Assembly (NCBI RefSeq): GCF_013364155.1
Contig: NZ_CP054916.1
Coordinates: 2,355,001 to 2,419,000, forward strand
From: Streptomyces sp. NA02950
Lineage (GTDB): Bacteria; Actinomycetota; Actinomycetes; Streptomycetales; Streptomycetaceae
Length of the DNA stretch: 64,000 nucleotides
Direction: 5' to 3'
Part shown: positions 16,969-24,570 of the stretch, one piece after another
Layout: the number at the start of each line of letters is the position of its first letter
How positions within the stretch are numbered: the stretch's first letter is position 1
Program-made: the position numbers and the translations under genes
Notes under the pieces: model-generated
Databases searched by the model: none
Told to the model about the DNA's origin: nothing
The model's input: only the letters and a program-made list of their open reading frames with translations

Positions 16969-16981
16969 TAGTGTGGGGCGT
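16969..16981 (+). promoter_or_regulatory. Probable leaderless promoter (-10 TAGTGT) of the GT2 operon
   Basis: TAGTGT at 16969-16974 lies 7 bases before GTG 16982. This spacing, and the absence of a ribosome site, decides the start over an in-frame GTG at 16973 that would fall inside the -10 box. Confidence 0.5.
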
Positions 16982-17716
16982 GTGACACATGCGATCACTC
17001 CCCGTTCCGACGTTGTTCCCCGTGCCGACGTCGTCCTGCCGTGTCTGGACGAGGCCGCGGCCCTGCCCTGGGTGCTGGAACGCATCCCCGACGGCTGGCG
17101 CGCCATCGTCGTCGACAACGGCTCCACGGACGGCTCGGCCGCCATCGCCCGCGCCCGCGGCGCGACCGTCGTGCACGAGTCCCGCCGCGGTTTCGGGGCG
17201 GCCTGCCACGCCGGCCTGCTCGCCGCCGAGGCGGAGTTCGTCTGCTTCTGCGACTGCGACGCCACGCTCGACCCCGCGCTGCTGACCGGTTTCGTCACGA
17301 CGCTCGCCGAGGACGGTGCGGACCTGGTGCTGGGCCGCCGCCGTCCCCAGGGGCGGGGGGCCTGGCCGGCGCACGCCCGGCTCGGCAACATCGCCCTCGC
17401 CCGGATGCTCCGCCGGCGAACCGGCCTGAAGCTGCACGACCTCGGCCCGCTGCGGGCCGCGCGGCGCGAACCGCTGCTCGGCCTCGGCCTCACCGACCGG
17501 CGCAGCGGCTATCCGCTGCAAATGGTGGTGCGGGCGTCCGACGCGGGGTGGCGGGTCGAGGAGCGCGATGTGCCGTATCTGCCGCGTGCGGGGGCGTCGA
17601 AGGTCACCGGCACCTGGCGGGGCACCTGGCACGCGGTACGCGACATGCGGGCGGTGCTGCGGCGGCCGCGGGCGCCCACCGCCGGGGTGAACGGCCGGGC
17701 GAAGGCGGCCCGGTGA
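16982..17716 (+). CDS. Family 2 glycosyltransferase
   Basis: A 244-residue GT-A-fold enzyme. ADVVLPCLDEAAALPWVLE is the nucleotide-sugar-binding N terminus, VVDNGSTDGSA follows, and CDCDATLDP contains the metal-binding acidic motif. No membrane segments are evident, so it should act on the cytoplasmic face, passing a sugar from a nucleotide donor to a lipid or protein-bound acceptor. First gene of a tight rightward operon with two more genes (GTGA and ATGA overlaps). The acceptor is unknown. Confidence 0.88.
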   Translation: MTHAITPRSDVVPRADVVLPCLDEAAALPWVLERIPDGWRAIVVDNGSTDGSAAIARARGATVVHESRRGFGAACHAGLLAAEAEFVCFCDCDATLDPALLTGFVTTLAEDGADLVLGRRRPQGRGAWPAHARLGNIALARMLRRRTGLKLHDLGPLRAARREPLLGLGLTDRRSGYPLQMVVRASDAGWRVEERDVPYLPRAGASKVTGTWRGTWHAVRDMRAVLRRPRAPTAGVNGRAKAAR

Positions 17717-18396
17717 GCCCCGCGCGGGACGTGGCCGGCGGGGGGAACGGGCGCGGGGCGGGGACCACGCTGCTCGTCATCGCCAAGGAGCCGGTGGCGG
17801 GCCGGGTGAAGACGCGGCTCACTCCCCCGTACACCCCGGCGGAGGCCGCCGCGCTCGCCGAGGCCGCCCTCGCCGACACCCTGCGGGTCGTGGCCGACAT
17901 GCCCGCGCGCCGCAGGGTGCTGGCCCTCGACGGCCGTCCTGGGCCGTGGCTGCCGCCGGGCATCGAGGTGGTGGGGCAGTGCGGCGGCGGTCTCGACGAA
18001 CGGCTGGCGGGCGCGTTCGAGGGCTGCCGGGGGCCCACCCTGCTGATCGGCATGGACACCCCGCAGATCACCCCCGCCCTCCTCGCCCCGGTGCTGGACG
18101 CGGACGGCTGGACCGGCTGCGACGCGTGGTTCGGCCCGGCCGCCGACGGCGGCTTCTGGGCGCTGGGCCTTGCCGAACCGGACCCCGGGCTGCTGCGCGG
18201 AGTGCCGATGTCCACCGCCACCACCGGTGCCGTACAGCGGAGTCGGCTCGTGGGCGCGGGGCTGCGGGTGCGCGAACTGCCGGCGCTGCGAGACGTCGAC
18301 ACGGCGAGCGACGCCCTGGAGGCGGCGGCCGCCGCCCCCGGCGGCCGGTTCGCCCGGACCCTCGCCCGGCTGTCGGCGCGGACGGCCGCCCGATGA
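17713..18396 (+). CDS. TIGR04282/DUF2064-family (CofC-like) transferase
   Basis: A 227-residue protein of the DUF2064 family, which resembles nucleotidyltransferases such as CofC and is often found with glycosyltransferases. Diagnostic motifs are IAKEPVAGRVKTRLTPPYTP near residue 23, where the Lys/Arg would bind a nucleotide, and LLIGMDTPQITP. GTG at 17713 overlaps the previous stop as GTGA. It may activate a sugar or another building block as a nucleotide derivative for the upstream GT2; this is inferred only from gene order. Confidence 0.85.
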   Translation: MSPARDVAGGGNGRGAGTTLLVIAKEPVAGRVKTRLTPPYTPAEAAALAEAALADTLRVVADMPARRRVLALDGRPGPWLPPGIEVVGQCGGGLDERLAGAFEGCRGPTLLIGMDTPQITPALLAPVLDADGWTGCDAWFGPAADGGFWALGLAEPDPGLLRGVPMSTATTGAVQRSRLVGAGLRVRELPALRDVDTASDALEAAAAAPGGRFARTLARLSARTAAR

Positions 18397-19178
18397 GCGC
18401 GGCCGGGTCGATACGGAAGGGCGCCGCGCGGGTCGCGCCGGACGTGCCGGACGCACCGGTGCGCGAGCGGGGCAAGGGCCGGGCCGACAGCCGGGTCGAC
18501 GGCCGGGGAGCCCCGTCCTCCTGGCGTGCCGACCCCTATACGCGGGCGCTGCGCGCCGGACGCGGACCGCTGTTCCTGCGCCGCGCCGACGGCTGGATGC
18601 TGCCGCTGGAGGTCGAACGCTGGTGCGCGGACGCCGACGCCGCCGACCGCACCGTACTGACGCGCTGCCGGGGCCCCGTCCTCGACATCGGCTGCGGCCC
18701 CGGACGGCTGGTGGTTGCGCTCGCCCTGCTCGGCCGCCCGTGCCTGGGCATCGACGTGAGCCAGGCGGCGGTCGCCCGCACGGTCGGGGCGGGCGCCCCG
18801 GCCCTGTGCCGCTCGGTGTTCGAGCCGATGCCGGGTGAAGGGCGCTGGGGTACGGCACTGCTGATCGACGGCAACATCGGCATCGGCGGCGACCCGCGGG
18901 CCCTGCTCGCCCGGGTGGGCCGCGTCCTCGCCCCGGACGGGCTGCTGCTGGTGGAGGTGGCACCGTCGGACATCGACGAACGGGTGCGGGTACGGGTGGA
19001 CGACGGACGCGGCGGCGTCGGCACGGACTTCCCCTGGGCCCGGGTGGGGGCCCCGGCCCTGCTGCGCCACGCCCACGCGGCGGGCTGGACCGCCGTCGAG
19101 CACTGGTCGGCGCTCGACCGCGACTTCGTGGCCCTGCGCCGCGCGGTGCCCGGACCGGGCCCGGCCACCGAGCGCTGA
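18393..19178 (+). CDS. Class I SAM-dependent methyltransferase
   Basis: A 261-residue protein with SAM motif I VLDIGCGPGRLVVALALLG (about 100-118) and a following LGIDVS acidic loop. After a basic N-terminal extension the fold is a standard Rossmann methyltransferase. Its start overlaps the DUF2064 stop as ATGA, so all three operon genes are translationally coupled. The likely role is methylation of the same glycoconjugate or sugar handled by the GT2, an inference from context. No metal ligands are obvious. Confidence 0.85.
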   Translation: MSAAGSIRKGAARVAPDVPDAPVRERGKGRADSRVDGRGAPSSWRADPYTRALRAGRGPLFLRRADGWMLPLEVERWCADADAADRTVLTRCRGPVLDIGCGPGRLVVALALLGRPCLGIDVSQAAVARTVGAGAPALCRSVFEPMPGEGRWGTALLIDGNIGIGGDPRALLARVGRVLAPDGLLLVEVAPSDIDERVRVRVDDGRGGVGTDFPWARVGAPALLRHAHAAGWTAVEHWSALDRDFVALRRAVPGPGPATER

Positions 19179-19686
19179 CGGCCGCCCGGCCCCCTGACCC
19201 CGGTCGGCGGTGCGGTGCACATCCCACCCGCACCGCCGGCCGGCCGCCGTGGCTCGGCCTGCGAGCGGCGCGGTCACCGCCCGGAGCGCGGCCCACAGCC
19301 GCGTACCGAGCGCGGGCGCAGCCCACACCGGCCGCCTACACCCGCACCGCCCAGCCGGCCGCCCCGTTACCTGCGATCCGCCACGCGCGGACCGCCCCCG
19401 CCCGGCCACCGGCCGCGTACACCCGCGCACCGCCGCTCGCCTGACCGCCCGCCGTGGCGCGTGCCGCCGCTCCCGTCGCGGACGGCCAGGAGCGCGCCCG
19501 GGCGCCCGTCCCCGGCTGTCCGTCTCCGGCCCGGCCCCGTGTCCGGCCCGCCCACCGTGAACGCCCGGCACGCCACAGCGCTCGCCCGCCGCGCTGAGGT
19601 GATCGCGCAGGGCGCGACGTGTGCGCGGCGGGCGGGCGCGGAGCGCCCAACGGGCCGGGCGGGCTCACGACGGCGGGGGCGCCGGG
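19179..19686. other. 508-base gap without a recognisable gene
   Basis: GC-rich low-complexity sequence between two convergent operons. Frames on both strands are Pro/Arg/Ala-rich and lack ribosome sites or family motifs. I see no clear long hairpin or repeat. Confidence 0.55.
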
Positions 19687-20199
19687 TCAGGTGTCGCTCG
19701 GCGGGGCCGGGCGGGCGGCGGGCTCACGGTCCGCGCCGCCCGGGCGTGCGTGCCAGAGCCGGAGGGCCAGCCACAGGGCCGACGCGGTGAAGAGCGCGGC
19801 GGTGATCAGCAGCCAGCGCCACAGGAAGACATCGGCCGACAGCCCGGTCGAGCGTTCGTAACGCCGCGTCTGCTCGCCCAGGATCAGCGGGAACCAGACC
19901 AGCAGCAACAGCCCGGAGACGAAGGCGGGCACCCGGATGTGGTTGATCCAGGAGGCCGGGGCGGGCAGAACCGCGCCCACCGCCCGGTCGACGAGCGCGT
20001 ACAGCGGCAGCAGCACCAGGTCGTGCAGGACGGCCGCGCCCACGATCCAGAGCACGATGCCGAGCCAGTCGCCGTGCAGCAGCCGGACACCGGCGTAGGC
20101 GGTCAGCGCGAAGGAGCACAGCAGCAACAGAAGATGCCACGGGGACTCCCCGTACCGGTTTCGCCAACCACGGCGGCGTTCCGCCTTCCCGCCCCTCAC
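19687..20199 (-). CDS. Four-helix membrane partner of the molybdoenzyme
   Basis: A 170-residue protein with four hydrophobic segments (about 19-40, 45-70, 86-108, 128-150). GTG 20199 overlaps the stop of the molybdopterin oxidoreductase as GTGA, so the two are coupled and probably form one membrane complex. Histidines at the start and end of segments (SPWHLL, LHDLVLLPL, INHIRVPA) could bind haem or quinone, but no named family is recognised. Co-location with the molybdoenzyme is the main functional clue. Confidence 0.75.
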   Translation of the reverse strand: MRGGKAERRRGWRNRYGESPWHLLLLLCSFALTAYAGVRLLHGDWLGIVLWIVGAAVLHDLVLLPLYALVDRAVGAVLPAPASWINHIRVPAFVSGLLLLVWFPLILGEQTRRYERSTGLSADVFLWRWLLITAALFTASALWLALRLWHARPGGADREPAARPAPPSDT

Positions 20200-21482
20200 A
20201 CCGTCTCCCCGAAGCTCAGCCGCCCCACCCACTTCGTGTTCTGCACACCCGGGGCGCCGGGGACGATGATGCGCGCCGGATAGCCGTGATCCGGTGACAG
20301 ATCCGCGCCGTTGACCTTCAGGGCGAGCAGCGAGCGCGGATCGCGGACCTGGTTGTCGCGCAGGGCGACGGTGCGGAAGGAGCCATGCCGCTGTACGGAC
20401 TCCACCAGGACGCCCGGCGGCCGGTCGCGGTGGCCGACGAGCGCGGCGAGGTCGGCCAGCCGTACCCCCTCCCACCGCTGGTCGGGGGTGGACCAGCCCT
20501 CCACGCAGGCGATGGGCAGCGAAGCGCCGTGCCGGGGCAGCCGCAGCACCTGCTGCCGGGTCAGGACGAGTTCGCGCTCCCCACCGCGTACCACCAGCCG
20601 CCAGTCGGGGCCCGTGTCACGGGCGCGGATCCCGACGCCCGCGGCGGTCTTGTTGATCTGGAAGCCGTTGGGGCCCCGGCCGGGCTCTCGGTTGTGCGGG
20701 GCGAGCAGCGCCGTCTCGCGCAGCGGACCGCCGATGCTCTGGCCCGCCGTCACCGCCAGCAGGGCGACCGAACCGGCGCCGACCATGCCGAGCGCGCCAC
20801 GGCGCGACATGGTGGGCGGGGCCGGGTCGGGGCTCACCAGACCGGTGTCGTCGGGCGGTTCGGGCCGGGTGCGGGAGACCGGCGTACGCAGTTCGGCCCG
20901 CAGATCGCGGCCCTTCAGCGCGCGCACCATCCGGGGGAAGCGCAGGGCCACATGGACGACAACGGCGGCCATGGAGATCCACGCGCCGTAGAAGTGCAGG
21001 GGGTAGAAGGACCCGGGGAAGACGTAGTCCAGCTGGACGTTGAGCACCCCGGTGGCGAACTCGAAGAGCCCGCCGCCCACCAGCACCAGCAGCGACAGCC
21101 GCTCAAGGCCGTGCGCCAGGGACCGCACCGGCGGCCGCTCGAAGAGCTTGGGGGCGACCGACCAGAGCTTCGCCAGCAGGACGGGGACGAGCACGACGCC
21201 AAGCGTGACGTGGACCCCCTGGGTGACGCGGTAGAGCCAGGAGGGGGACGTCGGCCAGGAGAAGAGGTAGAAGCCGAGCAGCCCCTTGTCCGGCGTCTTG
21301 TCGTTGACCGGGGACAGATCGGGGTTGTAGGCGGCGTACGAGAGCAGACCGGTCACGAAGAGCACGGGGATGCCGACGAGCAGCACCAGGCCGAAGACGG
21401 AGGTCAGCCAGGGGCCGCGCAGGGGGCTCCGCCACGGAGTGCGGATGCGGGGCGCGCGGCCGGGGTGAGGAGGGTGGCTCAT
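20196..21482 (-). CDS. Molybdopterin oxidoreductase with N-terminal cytochrome-b-like domain
   Basis: A 428-residue membrane enzyme. Residues 1-190 contain four membrane helices with histidines (His91, His124, His163, His177) that could bind b-type haem. A twin-arginine motif SRRGALG (226-232) precedes a fifth hydrophobic helix, then the SUOX/YedY-like molybdenum domain with the probable Mo-ligand Cys326 in LPIACVEGW. Related actinobacterial proteins, as I recall from S. coelicolor, insert their first helices by Sec and pass the folded cofactor domain through Tat. It would transfer electrons at the outer face of the membrane; substrate unknown. Confidence 0.87.
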   Translation of the reverse strand: MSHPPHPGRAPRIRTPWRSPLRGPWLTSVFGLVLLVGIPVLFVTGLLSYAAYNPDLSPVNDKTPDKGLLGFYLFSWPTSPSWLYRVTQGVHVTLGVVLVPVLLAKLWSVAPKLFERPPVRSLAHGLERLSLLVLVGGGLFEFATGVLNVQLDYVFPGSFYPLHFYGAWISMAAVVVHVALRFPRMVRALKGRDLRAELRTPVSRTRPEPPDDTGLVSPDPAPPTMSRRGALGMVGAGSVALLAVTAGQSIGGPLRETALLAPHNREPGRGPNGFQINKTAAGVGIRARDTGPDWRLVVRGGERELVLTRQQVLRLPRHGASLPIACVEGWSTPDQRWEGVRLADLAALVGHRDRPPGVLVESVQRHGSFRTVALRDNQVRDPRSLLALKVNGADLSPDHGYPARIIVPGAPGVQNTKWVGRLSFGETV

Positions 21483-21494
21483 GGCATGACCGTA
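21483..21494 (-). promoter_or_regulatory. Probable leaderless promoter (-10 TACGGT) of the molybdoenzyme operon
   Basis: TACGGT on the minus strand (21489-21494) lies 6 bases before ATG 21482. Confidence 0.45.
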
Positions 21495-21635
21495 GGGCCG
21501 CCCCGGCGCTTTCCGGGGGCTTCAACCGATGACGAAACGCTGACGTCGGCGCGGTCGGCTCAGAGGCGCGCTGCCAGGATCTGACGGTTCGGTGACGGGG
21601 CGCGACGCGGCGGCCCGTTCCCCGGTTCCAGGACA

Positions 21636-21647
21636 TAGCGTGAGGCC
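21636..21647 (+). promoter_or_regulatory. Probable leaderless promoter (-10 TAGCGT) of the GT-C-like gene
   Basis: TAGCGT at 21636-21641 lies 6 bases before GTG 21648, making the molybdoenzyme and GT-C genes a divergent, probably co-regulated pair. Confidence 0.5.
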
Positions 21648-23045
21648 GTGAAGCTCCCTCTCCGCATCGACAGCGAGCCCCGTACCACCGCTGCCCCCGG
21701 GCGGACCGGCCGCCGTCCGGATGTGCTGGCCGCCGTGGCGGGCGCCGTCCTCTTCGCGGTCGCCGCCGTCGTCGGCACCCTGATCCAGCGCACCGACCAC
21801 TCCCTGTACGTCGACTGGGCGCCGCTGTACGCCGACTGGCTGCCCCATGTGGGGCCCGGTACGCCCGCTGCCCTGGCCGTCGCGGTGGCCGTTGTTGTCC
21901 ACGGGCCGCGGCTCGCGCTGCGACTGCCGTGGCGCGGGCTGCTGGCGGCGGTGTGGGGGACGGCCATGGTGTGGACGTGGTCGCTGGCGCTGGTCGACGG
22001 CTGGGGCCGGGGGATGGCCGGGCGGCTGACCCAGCGCCATGAGTATCTGCGCGGCGTGGACCGGTTCGACAACGTCGGCGCGGCGCTGCGCGGGTTCACC
22101 GATCACATCCTGCTGACCCAGCCCGACCACTGGCCGGCGCATATCGCGGGCCATCCGCCGGGCGCGGTGCTCACCTTCGTCGGGCTGGACCGGCTGGGGC
22201 TGGGCGGCGGGGGGTGGGCGGGGGCGTTCTGCATCACGGTGGGGAGTTCGGCGGCGGCCGCGGTGCTGGTCGCCCTGCGCGCGCTGGGCGCGGAAAAGGC
22301 GGCGCGCACCGCAGCGCCGTTCCTGGTGCTCGCCCCGGCGGCGGTGTGGGCGGGGGCCTCGGCGGACGGCTACTTCGCCGCCGTGGCGGCGTGGGCTCTG
22401 GCGCTGCTGGCGCTCGCGGCCCGGCGCACGGTGCGGGCACCGGGCGCCGTGGCGCTGGTCTCGGGGCTGCTGCTGGGCCTGACGGTGTATCTCTCGTACG
22501 GGCTCACCCTGCTGGCGCTGCCCGCCCTGGCCGTGCTGGTGCTCGCCCGTACGGTGAAGCCGCTGCCCTGGGTGCTGGCCGGAGTGGCCGCGGTGGCGGG
22601 CGTGTTCACGCTGTCCGGGTTCGTGTGGTGGGAGGGGTACCACCTGCTGGTGGAGCGCTACTACCAGGGCGTCGCCGCGGACCGGCCGTACGCCTACTGG
22701 GTGTGGGCCAATCTCGCCGTCGCGGGGGTCGCCGCCGGTCCGGCCTGTGTGGCCGGGGCGCGCCGGGTCGTCATGGCCGCCCCCGGGGCAGTACGGCGGC
22801 TGCGCGGCCGCGGGGTGGGCGCGCCGGACGCTCTGGTGGTGCTGACCTCTGCCGCGCTGCTCGCACTGGCCGTCGCCGATCTGTCCGGTATGAGCAAGGC
22901 GGAGACGGAGCGCATCTGGCTGCCGTTCGTCCTGTGGCTGCTGCCCGGGACCGCGCTGCTGCCCGCGCGGGACCGGCGCCACTGGCTCATGGTCCAGGCC
23001 ATGGTGGCACTTCTCATCAATCATCTGCTGCTGACCGGATGGTGA
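21648..23045 (+). CDS. Polytopic GT-C-like membrane glycosyltransferase
   Basis: A 465-residue protein with roughly ten to twelve membrane helices. The first external loop carries acidic residues (YVDWAPLYADW) and a later loop holds AGHPPGAVL, resembling the HPPG motif of GT-C sugar transferases that use polyprenyl-phosphate sugars. It would then add a sugar outside the membrane. No exact family is claimed. Neighbours on both sides (GT2, deacetylase-like protein) support a surface-glycan role. Start GTG 21648 follows a -10 box by 6 bases. Confidence 0.72.
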   Translation: MKLPLRIDSEPRTTAAPGRTGRRPDVLAAVAGAVLFAVAAVVGTLIQRTDHSLYVDWAPLYADWLPHVGPGTPAALAVAVAVVVHGPRLALRLPWRGLLAAVWGTAMVWTWSLALVDGWGRGMAGRLTQRHEYLRGVDRFDNVGAALRGFTDHILLTQPDHWPAHIAGHPPGAVLTFVGLDRLGLGGGGWAGAFCITVGSSAAAAVLVALRALGAEKAARTAAPFLVLAPAAVWAGASADGYFAAVAAWALALLALAARRTVRAPGAVALVSGLLLGLTVYLSYGLTLLALPALAVLVLARTVKPLPWVLAGVAAVAGVFTLSGFVWWEGYHLLVERYYQGVAADRPYAYWVWANLAVAGVAAGPACVAGARRVVMAAPGAVRRLRGRGVGAPDALVVLTSAALLALAVADLSGMSKAETERIWLPFVLWLLPGTALLPARDRRHWLMVQAMVALLINHLLLTGW

Positions 23046-23108
23046 CGGGACCGATGTGAAGAGCACGTGATACTTCTGTGATACTGGAGGGGATGTACAT
23101 CTGTACTG

Positions 23109-24443
23109 GTGCTGGGGGCGGACCCGTTGAAGGCGCTGAAGATCATGAAGGCGTGGAAGGTTTTAATCGCGCGGAGCGCCCACGGAGTGGTGGGGCCCCT
23201 CGGCGCGCTCACGGCCGTGGCCGTCGTGGTGGCCCTGCTGATAGCCCTGACCTCGCGCGGAGGCGCGGGCGACGCACCGGACGGAGACGTCCCCGCGGCC
23301 GCCGCCTCCCCGAGGTCGGACCGTATGCCCAAGGAGGCGAAAAAGAAGAAGGAAAAATACGCCGACTGGGACGGCAAGGTCAAGGTCCTCGGCGACGGCT
23401 CCACTTCCTACACCGGCCCGCAGCCGAAACAGCTGAAGCCGCGGAAACTCAAGCCCGGTGAGAAACCGCCGCAGTTCGTGGTGTTCTCGTGGGACGGGGC
23501 GCTGGAGAGCGACGACCATCTCTTCTCGCGATTCCGTCAGGTCGCCAAGGAGAGCAATGCCACGATGACGTTCTTCCTGAGCGGTATGTATCTGCTGCCC
23601 AAGTCGAAGAGTTATCTGTACCAGCCCCCGCAGCACAAGCGGGGCTCGGCCGCCATATCCTTCCCCACCGACGAGCACATCCGGGAGACGCTGGAACAGC
23701 TGAGCGGCGCCTGGCAGGAGGGCAACGAGATCGGCTCCCACTTCAACGGCCACTTCTGCGGCGCCAAGGGCGGCCAGGACTGGACCGCGGAGGAGTGGAA
23801 GAGCGAGACCGAGCAGGCGTATTCGTTTGTGAAGCACTGGAAGACCAACACCGGTTTCACCGACATCAAGCCGCTGCCCTTCGACTACGACGTGGAACTG
23901 GCGGGTGGGCGTGCCCCATGTCTGGAGGGGCAGAAGAATCTGCTCCCGGTGATCAAATCGATGGGCTGGCGCTATGACGCCAGTTCGCCGGGCGACTTCC
24001 AGATCTGGCCGTCGAAGCTCAACGGCATCTGGAACTTCCCGCTTCAGCTGGTGCCGTACCCGGAGAGCGAGAAGCAGGTCCTGTCCATGGACTTCAACTT
24101 CCTCTTCAACCAGTCCGGGGACAGCACCGAGGGCGATCCGTCGAAACACGCGGAGTGGGAGCGGCTGACCCGCGAGGGCTATCTGAACGGCTTCGAGCGC
24201 GTCTACCACGGCAGCCGCGCCCCGCTGTTCATCGGGAACCACTTCGAGCAGTGGAACGGCGGCATCTACATGCAGGCCGTCGAGGACGTGATGCGGGACG
24301 TCTGCCCTCGTAAGGGGGTGCGGTGTGTGTCGTTCAAACAGCTCGCCGACTGGCTGGACGCCCAGGACCCGGAGGTGCTGGCCAAGCTGCGCATGCTGGA
24401 TCCGGCGGAATCCCCGGACTGGCGGACCTTCACCAAGAAATAG
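23109..24443 (+). CDS. Polysaccharide-deacetylase-like exported protein with TTA codon
   Basis: A protein of up to 444 residues with one N-terminal membrane anchor (about 25-48), a Lys-rich linker, then a NodB-like domain. The motifs are diverged: FSWDGALES in place of TFDDG, EIGSHFNGHF in place of the HxxxH zinc motif, and RAPC for the third motif. A carbohydrate deacetylase acting outside the membrane is likely. The start is uncertain (GTG 23109, TTG 23127 or ATG 23145). The codon at 23163-23165 is TTA in every case, implying translation only when bldA tRNA is available. The palindrome GATGTACATC lies at 23091-23100. Confidence 0.78.
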   Translation: MLGADPLKALKIMKAWKVLIARSAHGVVGPLGALTAVAVVVALLIALTSRGGAGDAPDGDVPAAAASPRSDRMPKEAKKKKEKYADWDGKVKVLGDGSTSYTGPQPKQLKPRKLKPGEKPPQFVVFSWDGALESDDHLFSRFRQVAKESNATMTFFLSGMYLLPKSKSYLYQPPQHKRGSAAISFPTDEHIRETLEQLSGAWQEGNEIGSHFNGHFCGAKGGQDWTAEEWKSETEQAYSFVKHWKTNTGFTDIKPLPFDYDVELAGGRAPCLEGQKNLLPVIKSMGWRYDASSPGDFQIWPSKLNGIWNFPLQLVPYPESEKQVLSMDFNFLFNQSGDSTEGDPSKHAEWERLTREGYLNGFERVYHGSRAPLFIGNHFEQWNGGIYMQAVEDVMRDVCPRKGVRCVSFKQLADWLDAQDPEVLAKLRMLDPAESPDWRTFTKK

Positions 24444-24468
24444 CGCCGGTCCGGCGCGGCCTCTCCTC

Positions 24469-24502
24469 CATCACCCCCGGGACATTCCCCCCGGGGGTGA
24501 TG
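24469..24502. terminator. Bidirectional terminator between deacetylase-like and PBP genes
   Basis: CATCACCCCCGGG (24469-24481) pairs exactly with CCCGGGGGTGATG (24490-24502) over an 8-base loop, between convergent genes. Confidence 0.8.
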
Positions 24503-24532
24503 CCGTTCCCGTTTCACAACCGGGTGTGTTTC

Positions 24533-24570
24533 ATTCCCGGCTGTTTATTCCCGGCTGTCTCATTCCCGGC
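24533..24570. repeat. Short tandem repeat of ATTCCCGGCTGT across the PBP stop codon
   Basis: ATTCCCGGCTGT occurs at 24533-24544 and 24547-24558 and as ATTCCCGGC at 24562-24570. It overlaps the last codons and stop of the penicillin-binding protein gene. Confidence 0.65.
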
